A DNA stretch of 64,000 nucleotides from Neolentinus lepideus HHB14362 ss-1. Its lineage: Eukaryota > Basidiomycota > Agaricomycetes > Gloeophyllales > Gloeophyllaceae. Position 1 is the first letter of the stretch. The number at the start of each line of letters is the position of its first letter. The stretch spans positions 140,291 through 204,290 of the forward strand of contig KV425603.1 in assembly GCA_001632425.1 (NCBI GenBank), given 5' to 3'. The notes beneath the pieces are model-generated. The model saw only the letters and a list, made by a program, of their open reading frames with translations, was not told the DNA's origin and searched no databases. Shown piece by piece: positions 22,794 to 34,568 of the stretch. The translations under genes were made by a program, and so were the position numbers.

Positions 22794-24522
22794 GCCTCTA
22801 GAGGGTTAGGTACTGTCTCTGTAGGCAGTCCTCTCTAATGCGAGTAGATCCGGGATGGGCACGGACTTTATGATGTATCTGCGCCGCAGAGGGCGGAATA
22901 CTCAGGTACAATGAGCAATGAGGGACCTGTGAACGCATTCATATGGCGGCGTTATCTAACCGCACATGATGATGGGGACGCATTCCACAATCATGAGCGA
23001 TCATAGTCTCGGTAGCGACGATTGATTTAGATTCTTGGGAAGAGGCAATAATGGCCGGTCTGGCTGGCTAAGTCGGACCGGGAGCTGCCTCGCGTTGAGG
23101 CTGTCCTGCTGATCCGGACCATGGAGACTGTAGATCGCTGCTGTGAATGACATCAATATCGTCAAACGTTTCTCAAGCTGTTGTCGGTCGTAGTCATTTA
23201 CCCAGAAGCTCATTTTAACCCCGGGCAACCCACGAAGGCCTGTAGTTCTTCGAACATCAACTCCTGGGCTATCGAGGTCTGTTATCGGCATAAGTTTTAA
23301 CCAGGCTGACCTGAGTTACACCAGTGTGCTAGATGTTCACAACTTCAATTGAGTTCCTCGGGAAATGACGTGAACAGTTCCCTTGTACGTTGTATTCATT
23401 TATCAAGAAGACCTATCATTGCAATAATGACACGAACTTCCACGGTGTCGTTTCGAACGAACTATACAAGGCCTCTATTCTTATACTCTAGCGTCGTGAG
23501 AAGTGTACCTTAATATCACTCCCTCGATAGCTGGACAAGGCTCGAGAGTCTTCTTGATCTTCGAATTTTTCGGAAAGCCGGCTTGAAAAATGCCGCTCCA
23601 CGGACTGTCTGTCTCTTCTATAATATATCAATGGAACGAATGTTTGAATCAACCTATCAATGTTCTGAAAGTGTAAAATGTGATATGTGTATCGAGCTGC
23701 TAAAATAAGGATCTGATATTCCATAAGCAGCGAAAATAGCCAGACACATGATGGAAACATCCTCCGGCCACAAACGACAGTTGATAAGGTTAAGGTTCTG
23801 GTGGCCTATAACCCCTTCATTCCGCGGTTCCTAGTTTATCATCGACTCGTATTTTTAAACTTGAAGTCGGTCAAAGAACGCCAAAATCAATTTGTAATAT
23901 TATCTCAGCTTCTAAATTGACTGCATCAACTCACTAAGGGGCCTGCTGTAAGGTTATGCTGATCGGCCACAGGTATACTCGTAATCAAGGCCGTGACTAA
24001 AAAGCAACTGACCGAGCTCATACCTGTCAAGCTTGACAGGTCTGTGACAGCACTCACGTGACATGCCGCAGGTCATTGGGAAATTAGGCTATTTTTCTAT
24101 TCCTTTTCACTGAATCCAATTGTTATGAAACCAAAGGTTGTATATTGTACATTACAGACAGATGGTATAATTATTTGATGCAACCGGATAGAAAGGTCGG
24201 GCACTTCTTCAGGGTGCCTTCAGCCCGGCAAAACCCGTCGACCAGACTCCATCATTCAGTATGCCTTTAAATTTGCTCCAGTATTAGGATATATCTCGTG
24301 TTCTTTCGCTCATAAAATAACTGATATCTGCCGACTGAGTGGACCTGAAACCAGGCTTGCCTGACATCCAAGGTTCCACGCTGAAGTGGCACGCAACGAC
24401 TATGGAAAGGTCCAACACACTTTAAGTCACATGTACGGCTGCCTTCCACAGCCAGTTCGACTTAAAATCAATATTCCCATCGCGTCCCTCTGGCTTATGT
24501 TCCTGAAGTGTGGGTCTATAAA
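22794..24522. other. 1.7 kb without a supported gene
   Basis: Small minus-strand frames at 23001-23291 and 23488-23760 have no recognisable family and no consistent splicing. This may be decayed DNA between the duplicated DUF6533 genes. Confidence 0.4.
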
Positions 24523-26302
24523 TTATGGCTCTTGCGCCGACCTACTCATATCATTCATTGGGAACGACTCTTCTGTACTATACGTTAAGTCACCACGACT
24601 ACGTCGCGAAGTGAAAATTTTGACAAAGCGGATGGAGGCCCCCATCTGCGGAGTGGCAGTGGGGGAATCCGACTCATTAGCTGCTCCCCGTAAGTTGAGC
24701 AGTACTCTGCAGCAAATAATGCTGTGCAGGCAGCGAGTTAAGCTGGTAGACGGAAGGTCTGTTATTAATGCTAGAAGCAATTCCGAGGTGAAGTGGCTTA
24801 CGTGTCGAAGAGGTCTAGATACTCGAGCTTGCGGACGGTGAGACACGAGGTTGGATAAAAGGAGAAGTGGGCTCACCGGAGCGACCACGAACACGATTAT
24901 ATTAGCCGTTGATAGCGCTGTTGAATGAAATCAGCCCAGGGAAATGTCCTGCTGGGGACGGACATACTCAACAAGAAGAAAAAGAAGATAATCCCTTGGA
25001 AACCTGTTAGAAAGCCGAAACGCAGGCTGCTATACGAGCCGAACACACACCATCTCGGTAGAGTGTTTGCAGTACCGGACCGTTCGATATTCTGACTAGG
25101 GACGATGGGTAAGCACCCAAGACTCATCGGCACGATGAAGCGAGCTTACAATCACGGATGGCTTTGTACGCAGTAAGAATGACGATTACTGTGCGGCAAG
25201 CAGATAAATACATGTCCACCAGTAACGAGGAAGGACATACGTAGCTCCCACAGTAGGAGGATGACGAAGTTGGCGAAGACGATATCGCTGCCTTCCTGAA
25301 GAAGACATCCTGGTATCTCTGGGGACGGTAAAGGGCCAACTTGAAAGGTACACGTAACTTTGTCATCCGCATATTTTTGGTTTGACACGAATAACTTACA
25401 GACTAGAGACGTCTCGAATAATGCTAATGTGATTACCCCAACAATCGTACAAATCTATCTGATATCAGGATGGGTTCAATGATAGAGAGCCCTGTACGCA
25501 CCACAACACCACCCCCAAGTATCCAGCCCATCGTTTTTGACCTCCTGTATAAGGCATGGGTCCGAATAATCAAGATGTCTGGAATAATATAGGTCTTGAG
25601 CTATCGTTCAGTCGCGGTCATTGACAGGCGCACATTCGGAGATGTTCATTCCAACAAACGTTGACGCTTCAAACTCGGAACTCAGTTAACGACACGGGAT
25701 TGACGACAAAGAGGACTCACTTGCGGCGATCTTGTAATTCACCAGACACGCCTATCACACTTCAAAATTAAGTAGGAGTGTACGGTTACGAAGATGCCCA
25801 CCTTCGGTGAAATCCGTGGACGAAGGTAATCTCGAGAAAATGAATACGGGTTAAGGATGTATGAGAAGAGGTACTCACTAAGAAGGTTGAATGGGGTGTC
25901 CAAGAATGGTGTATATCTGCTCAGCAGATAGAGAACCTTCATGTATGTCCACGGCGCCTTCCAAACATACTCCACCTACAGGAACGTCAGTTGTTAGAAC
26001 CTCGTGTATTTGATTCTGAGCGCACCTCCTCTCCTATTACAAAGAACCACTCCGCAATCTAAAATCTGGAAGCTCAAGATCTTATGCAATAAGAACGCCG
26101 GAGAAGCCTACCAGTACGGCCATGCTGGCGACTGGCGAGACATCAGCAAGGCTCACTGTGGTATCAATCAGGACTCGGCAGCGTACCTTGAGTATACTGC
26201 TCCGAGTCTCTGTAAGCTTCTATCTTTACAGAAAGGAAGAGGACATACTCGGACAACTTGAAGACGATGTGCGGCTACGGTGACATTTGAGGAAGCCGAC
26301 AT
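24523..26302 (-). CDS. DUF6533-type multi-pass membrane protein, copy B
   Basis: Paralogue of copy A with matching exon pattern. Start M-S-A-S-S-N-V-T-V-A-A-H-R-L-Q-V-V-R at 26302. Exon 2 is read from V-R-C-R-V-L-I-D-T-T, giving helix 1 S-L-A-D-V-S-P-V-A-S-M-A-V-L. The DUF6533 block is I-G-E-E-V-E-Y-V-W-K-A-P-W-T-Y-M-K and L-S-R-Y-T-P-F-L-D-T-P. A later helix is G-S-D-I-V-F-A-N-F-V-I-L-L-L-W-E-L, and the final exon is T-R-C-L-H-S-I-I-C-C-R-V-L-L-N-L-R-G. The acidic/Ser-rich tail ends at 24523. Equivalent splice sites in both copies support the models mutually. Function unknown; location in a membrane is inferred. Confidence 0.72.
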
Positions 26303-27115
26303 GATCAAGCTTCGATTCACTTGGTCAAGAATCAGCACGTCAGGATTCCAGCTGGTGAGAAACCAAGGCAAGCCCATACACCCGGAGTACCGTCCTCGTG
26401 TCCAGTCATAGAGTTTGATTACTTTATAAAATGCAACAAAACTCTCCGCCGCCGTACAGCCGCAGCTGCTACAACCGGTGATGTGGCATCAGAAGAATGG
26501 TATTATCGACGCCACAATACAAGGTTAGGGCCGAGATTCTTCCGGGCTATGACTTATCCAGCATAGCTGATTGTACGATCTAACGAGCAGGTCGGCAATG
26601 AGCATCAGACGCACCTCGTCGATCTCTCCTAGATGGTATGCACGGCAACGGAACTCGATGATACATACCCCAGTGCATACGTGTACGCTCTGAATCTTTT
26701 CCGACTCGGATGCGAATTCATCAAAAAAAATATTATAACTGCCTAAGACTTATAATAGAACGCAGTATTCGTAGCGCTCGAACTTCCAGCGCTCCAATTT
26801 TTTGGACCGATCGCGAATGATGGTTAATGCCGTTGACCTCCAAAGGAAAGTAGTCGTATGGGCCTTGCAAATAGGCTTCAATACCGTTGCCATCGGAGTT
26901 CTGTACCAGAAGACATAAATAGTGCGGCTATGTAAGAATTCAAAGTGAATGGTCCGGCCGACCCGGGTAATAATCGGCACTTTCCGGCTATCATTCTCGG
27001 GTTCACGCTGATGTCCGTCTGGACGTCTCACGCTGTAGAGTGCCATCAATAATATTGTCGAACACATATTACTCTCGACCGTCGTCCAAACAGTATTTGC
27101 TGTCGCCCTACCCTT
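26303..27115. other. intergenic between divergent DUF6533-B and TSC10 copy 2
   Basis: About 810 bp. A 105-codon minus-strand frame at 26750-27067 has no family resemblance and sits where the TSC10 copy 2 promoter should be, so it is not called. Confidence 0.4.
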
Positions 27116-28389
27116 ATGCCGTTCTGGAGCAAGGACCTTTGGGATGCGAAAGGAAAGGTAGCGAAAGCATATTGATGTGATGCATTCGTGGTATTAACTA
27201 CGTATATAGCACTGCTATGTGACGGGAGGTAGCTCCGGCCTTGGTCTAGCACTTGCCACTATCTTAGCATCTCGAGGCGCCCATGTTTCCATTGTTGCTC
27301 GAGGGCAGCAGCGACTTGAAGAAGCTGTGAAACAAATCGAGGCATGTACATGTGCATGGGTGGACTGTCGCTGTTGACAATGACTGCTGCGTGTCGCCAG
27401 GCGAAGCGACAAAACTCTGAACAGATTATTAACCACTTCTCCGCGGACCTGCGAACTGCTGCAGGAGCAAACGCAGCGCTGGATGCCATCAGTGAAGCCC
27501 ATGGTGGACGCTCCCCTGATGCTCTCTTTCTGTGTGCCGGGGTTGCCACGCCTCGGTTCTTTGTAGAATCCACTCAGGATGACCTCACCAAAGGCATGGA
27601 CCTTGGCTATTGGACCGAAGCCTGGACGGCATGGGTATGTCCATCTTCTGCGCAGTGAGAAGCGTGCCTTACCCGTACTCACAGGCCGTCACTCGGCGAA
27701 TGGTGGAACAAGGTCGGAAAGGCAAAATTGTGTTCATCGCATCAACTCTGGGGTATATGTCATTCCTTGGATGGTCATCGTATTCTCCGGCACGGCACGC
27801 CGTACGAGGTAGATCGTTTCGCTACCGTTACTTCCGATGCCTCCGATTCTGACTCTTTCATCAGGTCTCGCGGATACACTGCGGAGCGAACTGTTGCTCT
27901 ACGATATTGCTGTCCATCTCTTCTGCCCGAATACGATGAGTACCCCTGGATACGTCGAAGAGAACAGGACAAAGCCACATATTACTAGCATCATTGAGGA
28001 GGGTGACTCTCCCGTGACTCCTCAGCAAGCTGCCATCGCACTTTTACAAGGCAAGTCCTAATAGGGATCCAATGTATGGACGACCTCATAATGCGCCGGC
28101 TTATAGGCGTCGCCGACGGACATACCCACATTTCTGGGGACATGATTACGGAGCTCTTCCGTGCCGCCACTCGAGGTTCTGCGCCGTCCCACAACTTCAT
28201 ATACGACTGCTGTCTAGACGCCATCGCATTTGTACGTATCTATACTTTGAGCAAATTCTCATCTTGAATATGTTTCGTGTGATGTTGCAGATTGCCACGC
28301 CGGTATGGCGATCCATGACCGACTCGAAGATCAGAGCGCACCGGAGCGAGCATGATCGGTACCTGAGGGAGCAGGGCATCCGTAAATGA
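27116..28389 (+). CDS. 3-ketodihydrosphingosine reductase paralogue, copy 2
   Basis: Starts M-P-F-W-S-K-D-L-W-D-A-K-G-K at 27116, then after an intron H-C-Y-V-T-G-G-S-S-G-L-G (the same junction as copy 1). Catalytic pattern kept: I-A-S-T-L-G-Y-M-S-F and Y-S-P-A-R in place of Y-S-P-A-K. The last position of the YxxxK motif is therefore R, while H-A-V-R-G follows. Other matches are K-T-K-P-H-I-T-like and R-G-S-A-P-S-H-N. It ends R-E-Q-G-I-R-K-stop at 28389. Two of its introns need GC donors (27342-27400, GCATGT; 28051-28106, GCAAGT) at positions where copy 1 uses GT. The frame is open throughout, but the K-to-R change at the catalytic lysine suggests altered or lost reductase activity. It may be a neofunctionalised or decaying duplicate. 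Confidence 0.75.
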
Positions 28390-28757
28390 ACGGCGTCCCC
28401 TGAGTCAATCGTGGCACGTATGCTATTCTTGTCAACTATCCGACGGCGAGTGTATTTGATGGTTCACATGATGGTCAGTTAGCTAGAGGTGAGCACTAGA
28501 AGTCGGTCTAGGCAGGTCAGGACAGCGGGTCAACTTGACATTATGGCAGTTATTATCATTTGAGGCTGCAGATACCATGTTTCACCTCGCACAGCTAAGA
28601 AGATCGCGCCTCATTTATGCTGTACTATGATACATATACAGAGATAACCCAGCGGGACACCATCTTGGTGAGCGGCAGACAATATCACGTTACAGATCTG
28701 TAGTCGATATTTTAAGCCAAGCCGTTATGTCATTGTCTCGATGTCTGAGATAAAGGC
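28390..28757. other. 3' intergenic, TSC10 copy 2
   Basis: About 370 bp of convergent 3' flanks. Nothing else was seen. Confidence 0.45.
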
Positions 28758-29530
28758 TCAGGACGAAGGATTTGAAGTCCCGGGGTAAATTTGCAGCCAC
28801 TGAAGAGCGTAGACAGCAGCCACAATGAAACCTAGCATGGACAAAGCACAGTACGTGAACGACACTGGCTGACCGCGCTGCTTGCTATCTATCTGTGTCT
28901 ACGTCAAGAATACTCTTACCCAGGACATTGCCATTACGTTGATCATTTCAAGACGATGGACTGCCGCGTTCCTGTGCGTCTCCACGGGCGAGCTACTCCG
29001 TCGACCAGCAAAATTTCAATACATATACAGTCATACAAGAACCCTTTCCATCGACTCATACACTGGTACTATAATCATACAGATACCTAACCTGGGTCCT
29101 TCAATCCCAAGGAACCACATCCAGGTCAAAAGAACGCAGGTAAGAGATGACACCCCGGTGACGACGGGCGCATCATTTCCGCCAGAGTCACCGTAGCCCT
29201 TCAAACCGCAAACCTCAGCCCCCTGGCTCTATCTGAAAACGGTGGAGAGCAACTCACGCTCGATGGGGCTTCGGTTGTGGCTTCTCCTTCTCCGTGCTCG
29301 TAGTGGGGCTTCGCCGTGTCCGCGACTGCACGCGCTTGAGCGTGCTCATCCCTGTTTCCGTCACCCCGGGTTGAGAACGCACTCGCGTCATTAGGAAGGG
29401 AAGGGGGTGGACGTACTCTTTGGTGAGCTAACAGGATCACTCTGTGATCGCATCGTCTGCTGGACAACGGGCGACAAAGGCGAAGGCTGCAGTGGGCTTG
29501 GAGGGTGGTGGGCGGGCAATGAGGACGACA
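28758..29530 (-). CDS. small two-helix membrane protein, unrecognised
   Basis: The last exon ends A-L-Q-W-L-Q-I-Y-P-G-T-S-N-P-S-S-stop at 28758 and contains a clear helix, L-G-F-I-V-A-A-V-Y. An upstream exon encodes G-G-N-D-A-P-V-V-T-G then L-L-T-W-M-W-F-L-G-I-E-G, a second hydrophobic segment. Further upstream is an exon with K-P-H-Y-E-H-G-E-G-E-A-T-T-E-A-P-S-S, and a possible start M-S-S-S-L-P-A-H-H-P-P-S at 29530. I could not settle the phase between the first two exons, so the N-terminus is uncertain. Composition and splice sites argue for a real gene of perhaps 150 residues. I do not recognise the family. Confidence 0.42.
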
Positions 29531-30155
29531 TCGCAACGGGCCAATGAAGTTCCTCAGTATCAAGTGTTCAGTGGCTCAGTTAATGGGAATGCCACGAAGT
29601 CCGAGACCCGCCTGTTGCAATAAAAGGAGCATCGGAAACGCCGCATCATGTATGATGAAGCCTGAAGGCTGTTCAACTTGGTTCGAGGCCATCGGTTTAC
29701 GGCACATAGGGTTCGACGAAGTGGAGACCCGTGGAGATGGTGTTTTGACGAATGGTCGAAGATGGACTAAAGGAGCACCGGATGGGTATTTATGGCATAA
29801 ACTGAATGTGGGTGGAATGATTCCGTGATTTTGATCGGTCCAGCTGCATTGCTGCTGCCTGGCACCGTTCACGTGCCGCATCCGAGTCCGACCGTGCTCT
29901 GCTTCCTGATGCCACGGCTCCGAGCGCAGACTCAAATTCAGATAAACCATCCAAAACTATCTACTCAAAGCTCATTTAGCCGACTGCTTCGTTGTTTATT
30001 GGATGTCTTATCATGGTTCCTAAAAATACAAATTGAAGTGCTTATGATGATCTACTGCTGCACCAGGCTTCGATCAGTTTAACTGCCTGATGTTTCATCC
30101 ATAACATAAAGAAGCGAAGCTTGCTTGTGGCTCGGCCCCGAAGGATCTCATAGCC
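29531..30155. other. about 620 bp without a firm gene
   Basis: Frames are open on both strands between 29544 and 29950, but neither shows a known domain, a good start context or splicing. It includes the presumed 3' flank of the small gene that ends at 30156. Confidence 0.35.
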
Positions 30156-30674
30156 TTAGACCCGCGACTGAGGCTTGACAGTACTCGTCTGACCGCCTAT
30201 CATCCCAATTTCGTCGCGCAGATCATCCAAGGCCGCAGCTGACCACAAATTTCAGAAACCCGGGCTCAGATACATTGAACTGCAAACACAGCGTACCTCG
30301 ACTTACACCGGTCTGCACAGCCCTACTGGACGCCTCCGTCCTGGGCGAAACGTCGCTCTTGTTCTCCCCTGCTCTCATCTTACCTTGTACCGACTCGGCC
30401 ATGACCTGTGATGAAGGGTCTAGCGTACCATCTAAGCACATCCATCCCCACATCAATTTCATTCCCTCGAAGCATCGAAATTAACCTCACCTAGATGCTC
30501 TCGAGCCTCCACACTCGGATTCCCCTCTCTCTCGACCGCAATGTCCACAGGCCGCTCATATAGTGCCCCCAGAGCTCGCGAGACGCTCTCGGTCTGGTCA
30601 AGTCCCGAGGAAGTGAACGACGAAGACTCGTAGAGGGAGGTGTTCATGCCTCTGGTTTGCATGGGTTCAGACAT
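30156..30674 (-). CDS. small hydrophilic protein, unrecognised
   Basis: Three exons. Start M-S-E-P-M-Q-T-R-G-M-N-T-S at 30674. The first intron has donor GTGAGG inside the codon after E-H-L; the second exon reads D-G-T-L-D-P-S-S-Q-V-M-A. The last exon, A-A-L-D-D-L-R-D-E-I-G-M-I-G-G, ends …Q-S-R-V-stop at 30156. The product is about 125 residues, rich in Ser, Glu and Gln, with no membrane helix or signal peptide. Both introns are of normal size and keep the frame, which supports a real gene. No family recognised; it may be specific to basidiomycetes. Confidence 0.55.
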
Positions 30675-31131
30675 GCTTTAGTTGGGAAGAGCCTAGGATT
30701 CCGTTGAGTTGTCGTTGGTGCTTAATGTTGACGAAGAAAAGTTTTTGTATGACATTTAAGCGGAGGGAAAGGTACTGTCAGAGACCTAGTAGTCGGACAC
30801 CCTACACTGTATGCCTTGCCCTACCTGCTATATCCCTCATATCAGTTCCAATCCACCTGCAAAATGTCAGCATACATTGTGTCTATCATTCCCAAGTAGC
30901 TCTGTATTTTTGTGTACAATACAGCTGAGTGTAGAAATATTCTATTTTTGTCATAGCCTTTGGAGCAGAGGACTATGTACTTGGACAGCGTATATAGCAC
31001 CTGTTTCTGCATCCTAACCCAGCCTTAAACTTTGCATACCATGTCCCCTAATATGCTGGACTATGGTTCAGTACATTTGAGGGATGAATGAGAGCATAAA
31101 CAGAGGATACAAATTGTGCCCAAACCCCAAT
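30675..31131. other. intergenic, left of a transposon
   Basis: No gene. It ends with AAT (31129-31131), the target-site copy of the element starting at 31132. Confidence 0.45.
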
Positions 31132-31387
31132 CACTGTGCGGCAGACTTAGTTAGTCAAATTGTGACTAGCACTGACTAGCGCTGACTATACGACACAACT
31201 CAGGGATAGACGGGCACGTCGACTACTTCAGGTAGTCATCTCACACGCAGTGTTGACCACGTGAGCAAGTCGCATACGTGTCAAACCCATATAGCATCAT
31301 GCACAACTAGGTCTGCCTACACCTACCTAGCACTCACTACTTCTGGTAGCCATTCCCGATAACTGACTCGACTAAACTGCTTCGCGT

Positions 31388-32739
31388 TGACAGGCTACAA
31401 CACACAACAACCACCAAAAACACCTAGAAAACGCGGAGGGAACTCCATCTAATAGTGTCAGAGTCAAAGGGCAGAAGGGTAAAGCTTGGGGGAGGTGAGG
31501 GATGAAAAACAACACAATGGAAGGCACCGTATATCTCCTGTGAGTTGACCCAGATGCTCTATGCAACTCCTAACTCTCTAAAACTCCGAAACTACACTTC
31601 TCGGCACTGACTCGGGGCTTCTTGGAGGGTATTCGGTACTGGGCAAGACCAGCTGTCCGTCGGAAGGACTCGGAAGGGTGAAAGACAATAGCTCAGAAGG
31701 TTCCTCCACGCCGGAGGACTCTAGGATGCAATAGAATGCAACATGGATGCAGTAAAATGCAGTAAGAATGCAATGGAGACGATAAGACGCAACACAAACG
31801 CGAGACCTCACGCCGAGGTCGACTAGAACGCAATCTTTAATGCAGCAAGACTTTGAGATGTGGGGGTGAAGTAAATTCGATGGTGACCCGTACGGTGGTC
31901 CGGAATGATCTGATGGGGGTCCGAGAATACAGGGTGTCTAAAGTACTAAGTAACCCAAACGTCCGAAATCTACTAAGTCCGAAGCTCCTTCATCACCACA
32001 GCACGCCATATGCCTAACCGAGTACCGCGATCGTTCTGAAATATGCTCGGCACCTTAGAAACAACCGGTCCAAAGGAAAACCTTCCAAAATTGCTCCATC
32101 CAAAGTGTCAGTGCCCATGAATGACTTGTATGAGCTGACTCACATCATGAACATCGTAAGGATAGTCGACTAAGGTCTGCAATGGCATCAGAGTGGCAAG
32201 GAGGGTCCGCAGCACCTGAACTCGGTGCATCCAATCAGCTCAGAGGTGCCACATGGTCGAACGGAGGGTAGGATCATCGCAAGTGCATAAGGGAGACTAG
32301 ATACAGTCAACTAGGCATGGATAAGCTCAGGATAGAGGTGCTGAGAGTGCCAAGTTTTGTGAAATTGCTGACATTGGGGGGTTCTGAAGGTCCCGAATGC
32401 TGACTAGCCTTGCAACGTCCACATGGTGATGTTCTGGAGCACGTAGGAGGTCCGCCGATAATGTCAGTGCTGCTCTTGAGGTGCGTAAGGGTCACTTGGT
32501 CATCTCGGCATTCAGTAAAGGCTCCGAGGATCTCCAAGGATGTGGTGGTGAAGTACTGAAACTCGGTGCAATGTCTAAGTGTGTCGGTTGTAGCAGGCGT
32601 ATGGCTCGGAGCTCAGATATGAAGTACATCGGAGCATGGAGATGTGTCGGAGGTGAATGGGAGTGGTGGAGTGCTCCGAGAAGTCGTTAGAAACACCGAA
32701 AATGCATTTTTGGAGGCTAGCGGCACCTGAGGCCTATCA
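31388..32739 (+). repeat. solo-LTR-like element, copy 1
   Basis: A 1,352 bp non-coding unit beginning TGACAGGC and ending GCCTATCA, flanked by GCGT on both sides (31384-31387, 32740-32743). Nearly the same sequence occurs at 54800-56204 and, cut by the gap, at 52648-53292. TG…CA ends, short inverted termini and a 4-bp duplication suit a solo LTR; a TIR-type element is not excluded. Short AATGCAGTAAAATGCAGTAA-like words repeat at 31730-31790. It lies inside E1, so it inserted later. Confidence 0.65.
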
Positions 32740-32946
32740 GCGTATATTTCTTGTATTTATGCCAATGCAATACATGACTAGTTGTCTGAGTTCAGAAAGC
32801 ACTCTGGCACAAGTAAAATTCTTTTCTAAGTCCGACTCGCACTCTGCCCTCCTCCCCTCACCCCTGCACTCCACTGCACCTCAGCACCCTTGAACATCTT
32901 CTGATTTTCTGATCTTCTGTTCTTGCTGCCAAACCTCTGCCTAGCC

Positions 32947-33857
32947 ATGGATCACCCCCAGTCACCGGAAATGGTGCGTTTCGCCAGTACCAAGACTACA
33001 CCGGGTATGTGAAGTAGAACAGCACTCAGCTTTCCTTGTGTTGATGTGCATGCTTAATCACATGCAACTCCCGATTAACGGGATATTGGGCGTCTGAAGT
33101 GGTCCTGGCAAGCCATCATCCAGCTCCCTTATCTTCATAATGCAGTCACATGGGCCGGAAATCATGGTCTGACACTCATTGTGGACAGTGCGCCGGGTAG
33201 TCAGAACAGGTAGGTTGTCTGTTTTGTCACGAGATGCACAAGATAATGTCATGGCGAGGTTCGACAACTCGGCTGGAAGGCCGAGAATGCATATGAATGG
33301 TCCTACCAGGCCGGCGTTGCTGGAGTATATGCTATCATAACAAGGCTTACTGGACCTGGACCGGTGAGAACGGCAGAGGTGGGTTATGCAGCAGCAAATA
33401 TGGTAAAGGCAAGTGGACTCGTATTTCACACATACTACTCACATTCCTTCGGGTCCATATCCAGATGTATGGTTATGTGCATACATCTGTCTCTCTAGCT
33501 CGAACTGTGCTACTTGCTCTGAGGACTTCATGCATGATCTGCTGGCGGTCTCGCTCTCAGCTACGTCAACAGCTTCCTTCGTGATAACTCTGTTGCCCTA
33601 GTTGCTGCATGGTCTGATCTGGAATCCAGGACTGAACCAAGTCAGTATACATTCCCGTTATCTGACTCAGGATTTGCAGGACCTTACCAGAGCAAGCTAG
33701 GATCTACCGCGCTTTAGCGCAATTCTGGAGGATACGGGCCCTTGCGATCATGATCATGAATGTGCGGCGTGTCTCCATCGGATCTGAGCATCGCAGCATG
33801 GATACTCACCTGTGCTTAAGGATTGAGCTGCACCCAATGGTCAAGCTTGATTGGTGA
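32947..33857 (+). CDS. spliced frame inside element E1, unrecognised
   Basis: ATG at 32947 (M-D-H-P-Q-S-P-E-M-V-R-F). Internal open exons read D-I-G-R-L-K-W-S-W-Q-A-I-I-Q-L-P-Y-L-H and, after a possible intron (33209-33257), V-R-Q-L-G-W-K-A-E-N-A-Y-E-W-S-Y. Later come Y-V-N-S-F-L-R-D-N-S-V-A-L-V-A-A-W-S-D and I-Y-R-A-L-A-Q-F-W-R-I-R-A-L-A, ending K-L-D-W-stop at 33857. Composition is protein-like, but I could not join every exon in phase, so the gene may be degenerate. No transposase or known domain was recognised. Confidence 0.3.
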
Positions 33858-34252
33858 GTGATCATGCTGTGGGTTAGGAACCCGGGAGATGGACGCGTCG
33901 TCATAGACACGCTTATTATGTAATTACAAGCAGAAATTTTAATTAAATATGATGGTATCACTATACAGCAGCTGAGTACGTGAAGAAGAGGATAGACGAG
34001 TACACCTAGAAAGTACAGATACTCACACCTAGTCATGTAATATGTAGAATGAGTACTGAGAGCTAGGCAGAGCTAGTTAGTGCACCTACAAGTCGAGCTA
34101 TGTACAGCTAATGAGCCTCATGGCAATCCGTGCTAGCCATGTACTGGATTGATCTAAAAGTCCAGTATATTCTATTGCTAGACATTGGTGACTGACTAGC
34201 TGTGCCTGTCAGTGCTAGTCATAACCTGACTAGTTGTGCCTGCCTCGCAGTG

Positions 34253-34568
34253 AATATCATGCAAGCTGAGGAACATTCAGGTTGTATCTGCTGCAGGACA
34301 CAGCTACTCTCATCCTAATGCTACTTAGACTTCATCATTTAGGTCAGATAGATGATACACACAGCCCAAATGAGCCAATCCCCAACTGACATTGACATCT
34401 TCCTTTTAGTTTTTCACCCCTCCACTTCTGCTGCAGATGCACCTTGACCCAGGTCCCCAATCCCCTACCGCACTGACAAAATTAATGAAAAAATACCTTT
34501 GAGTACCTTCACTATATCTCAAACCACTCACATAGCTTCTTGAGGCCAGCAGTCAGAGAGGACACAAT
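34253..34568. other. 316 bp spacer between E1 and E2
   Basis: Bounded at both ends by AAT next to a CACTG-type terminus. It looks like ordinary host DNA trapped between the two elements, with pyrimidine-rich stretches and no gene. Confidence 0.5.

Larger units (their letters stand above)
31132..34252 (+). mobile_element. CACTA-like element E1
   Basis: Left terminus CACTGTGCGGCAG, right terminus (minus strand) CACTGCGAGGCAGG, with AAT on both flanks (31129-31131, 34253-34255). Subterminal DNA is full of CTAGTCAG/GACTAGCGCTGAC words. The left 430 bp or so (skipping the LTR insertion at 31388-32739) match, inverted, the right end of E2. The right ~350 bp match, inverted, the left end of E2. E1 and E2 are therefore best read as two copies of one asymmetric family in opposite orientation. 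E1 carries a spliced plus-strand frame at 32947-33857. No transposase was recognised, so it appears non-autonomous. Confidence 0.65.

Noticed and set aside
26750..27067. 105-codon minus-strand frame as a gene
   Set aside because: It ends 50 bp from the TSC10 copy 2 start codon and shows no recognisable domain or conserved motif.
29576..29950. Opposing long frames around 29.5-29.95 kb
   Set aside because: Both strands are open by composition; neither has domain, start or splice evidence.
31388..32739. Coding gene within the LTR-like unit
   Set aside because: Frames are short, and the same sequence recurs at 54800-56204 as a non-coding repeat.
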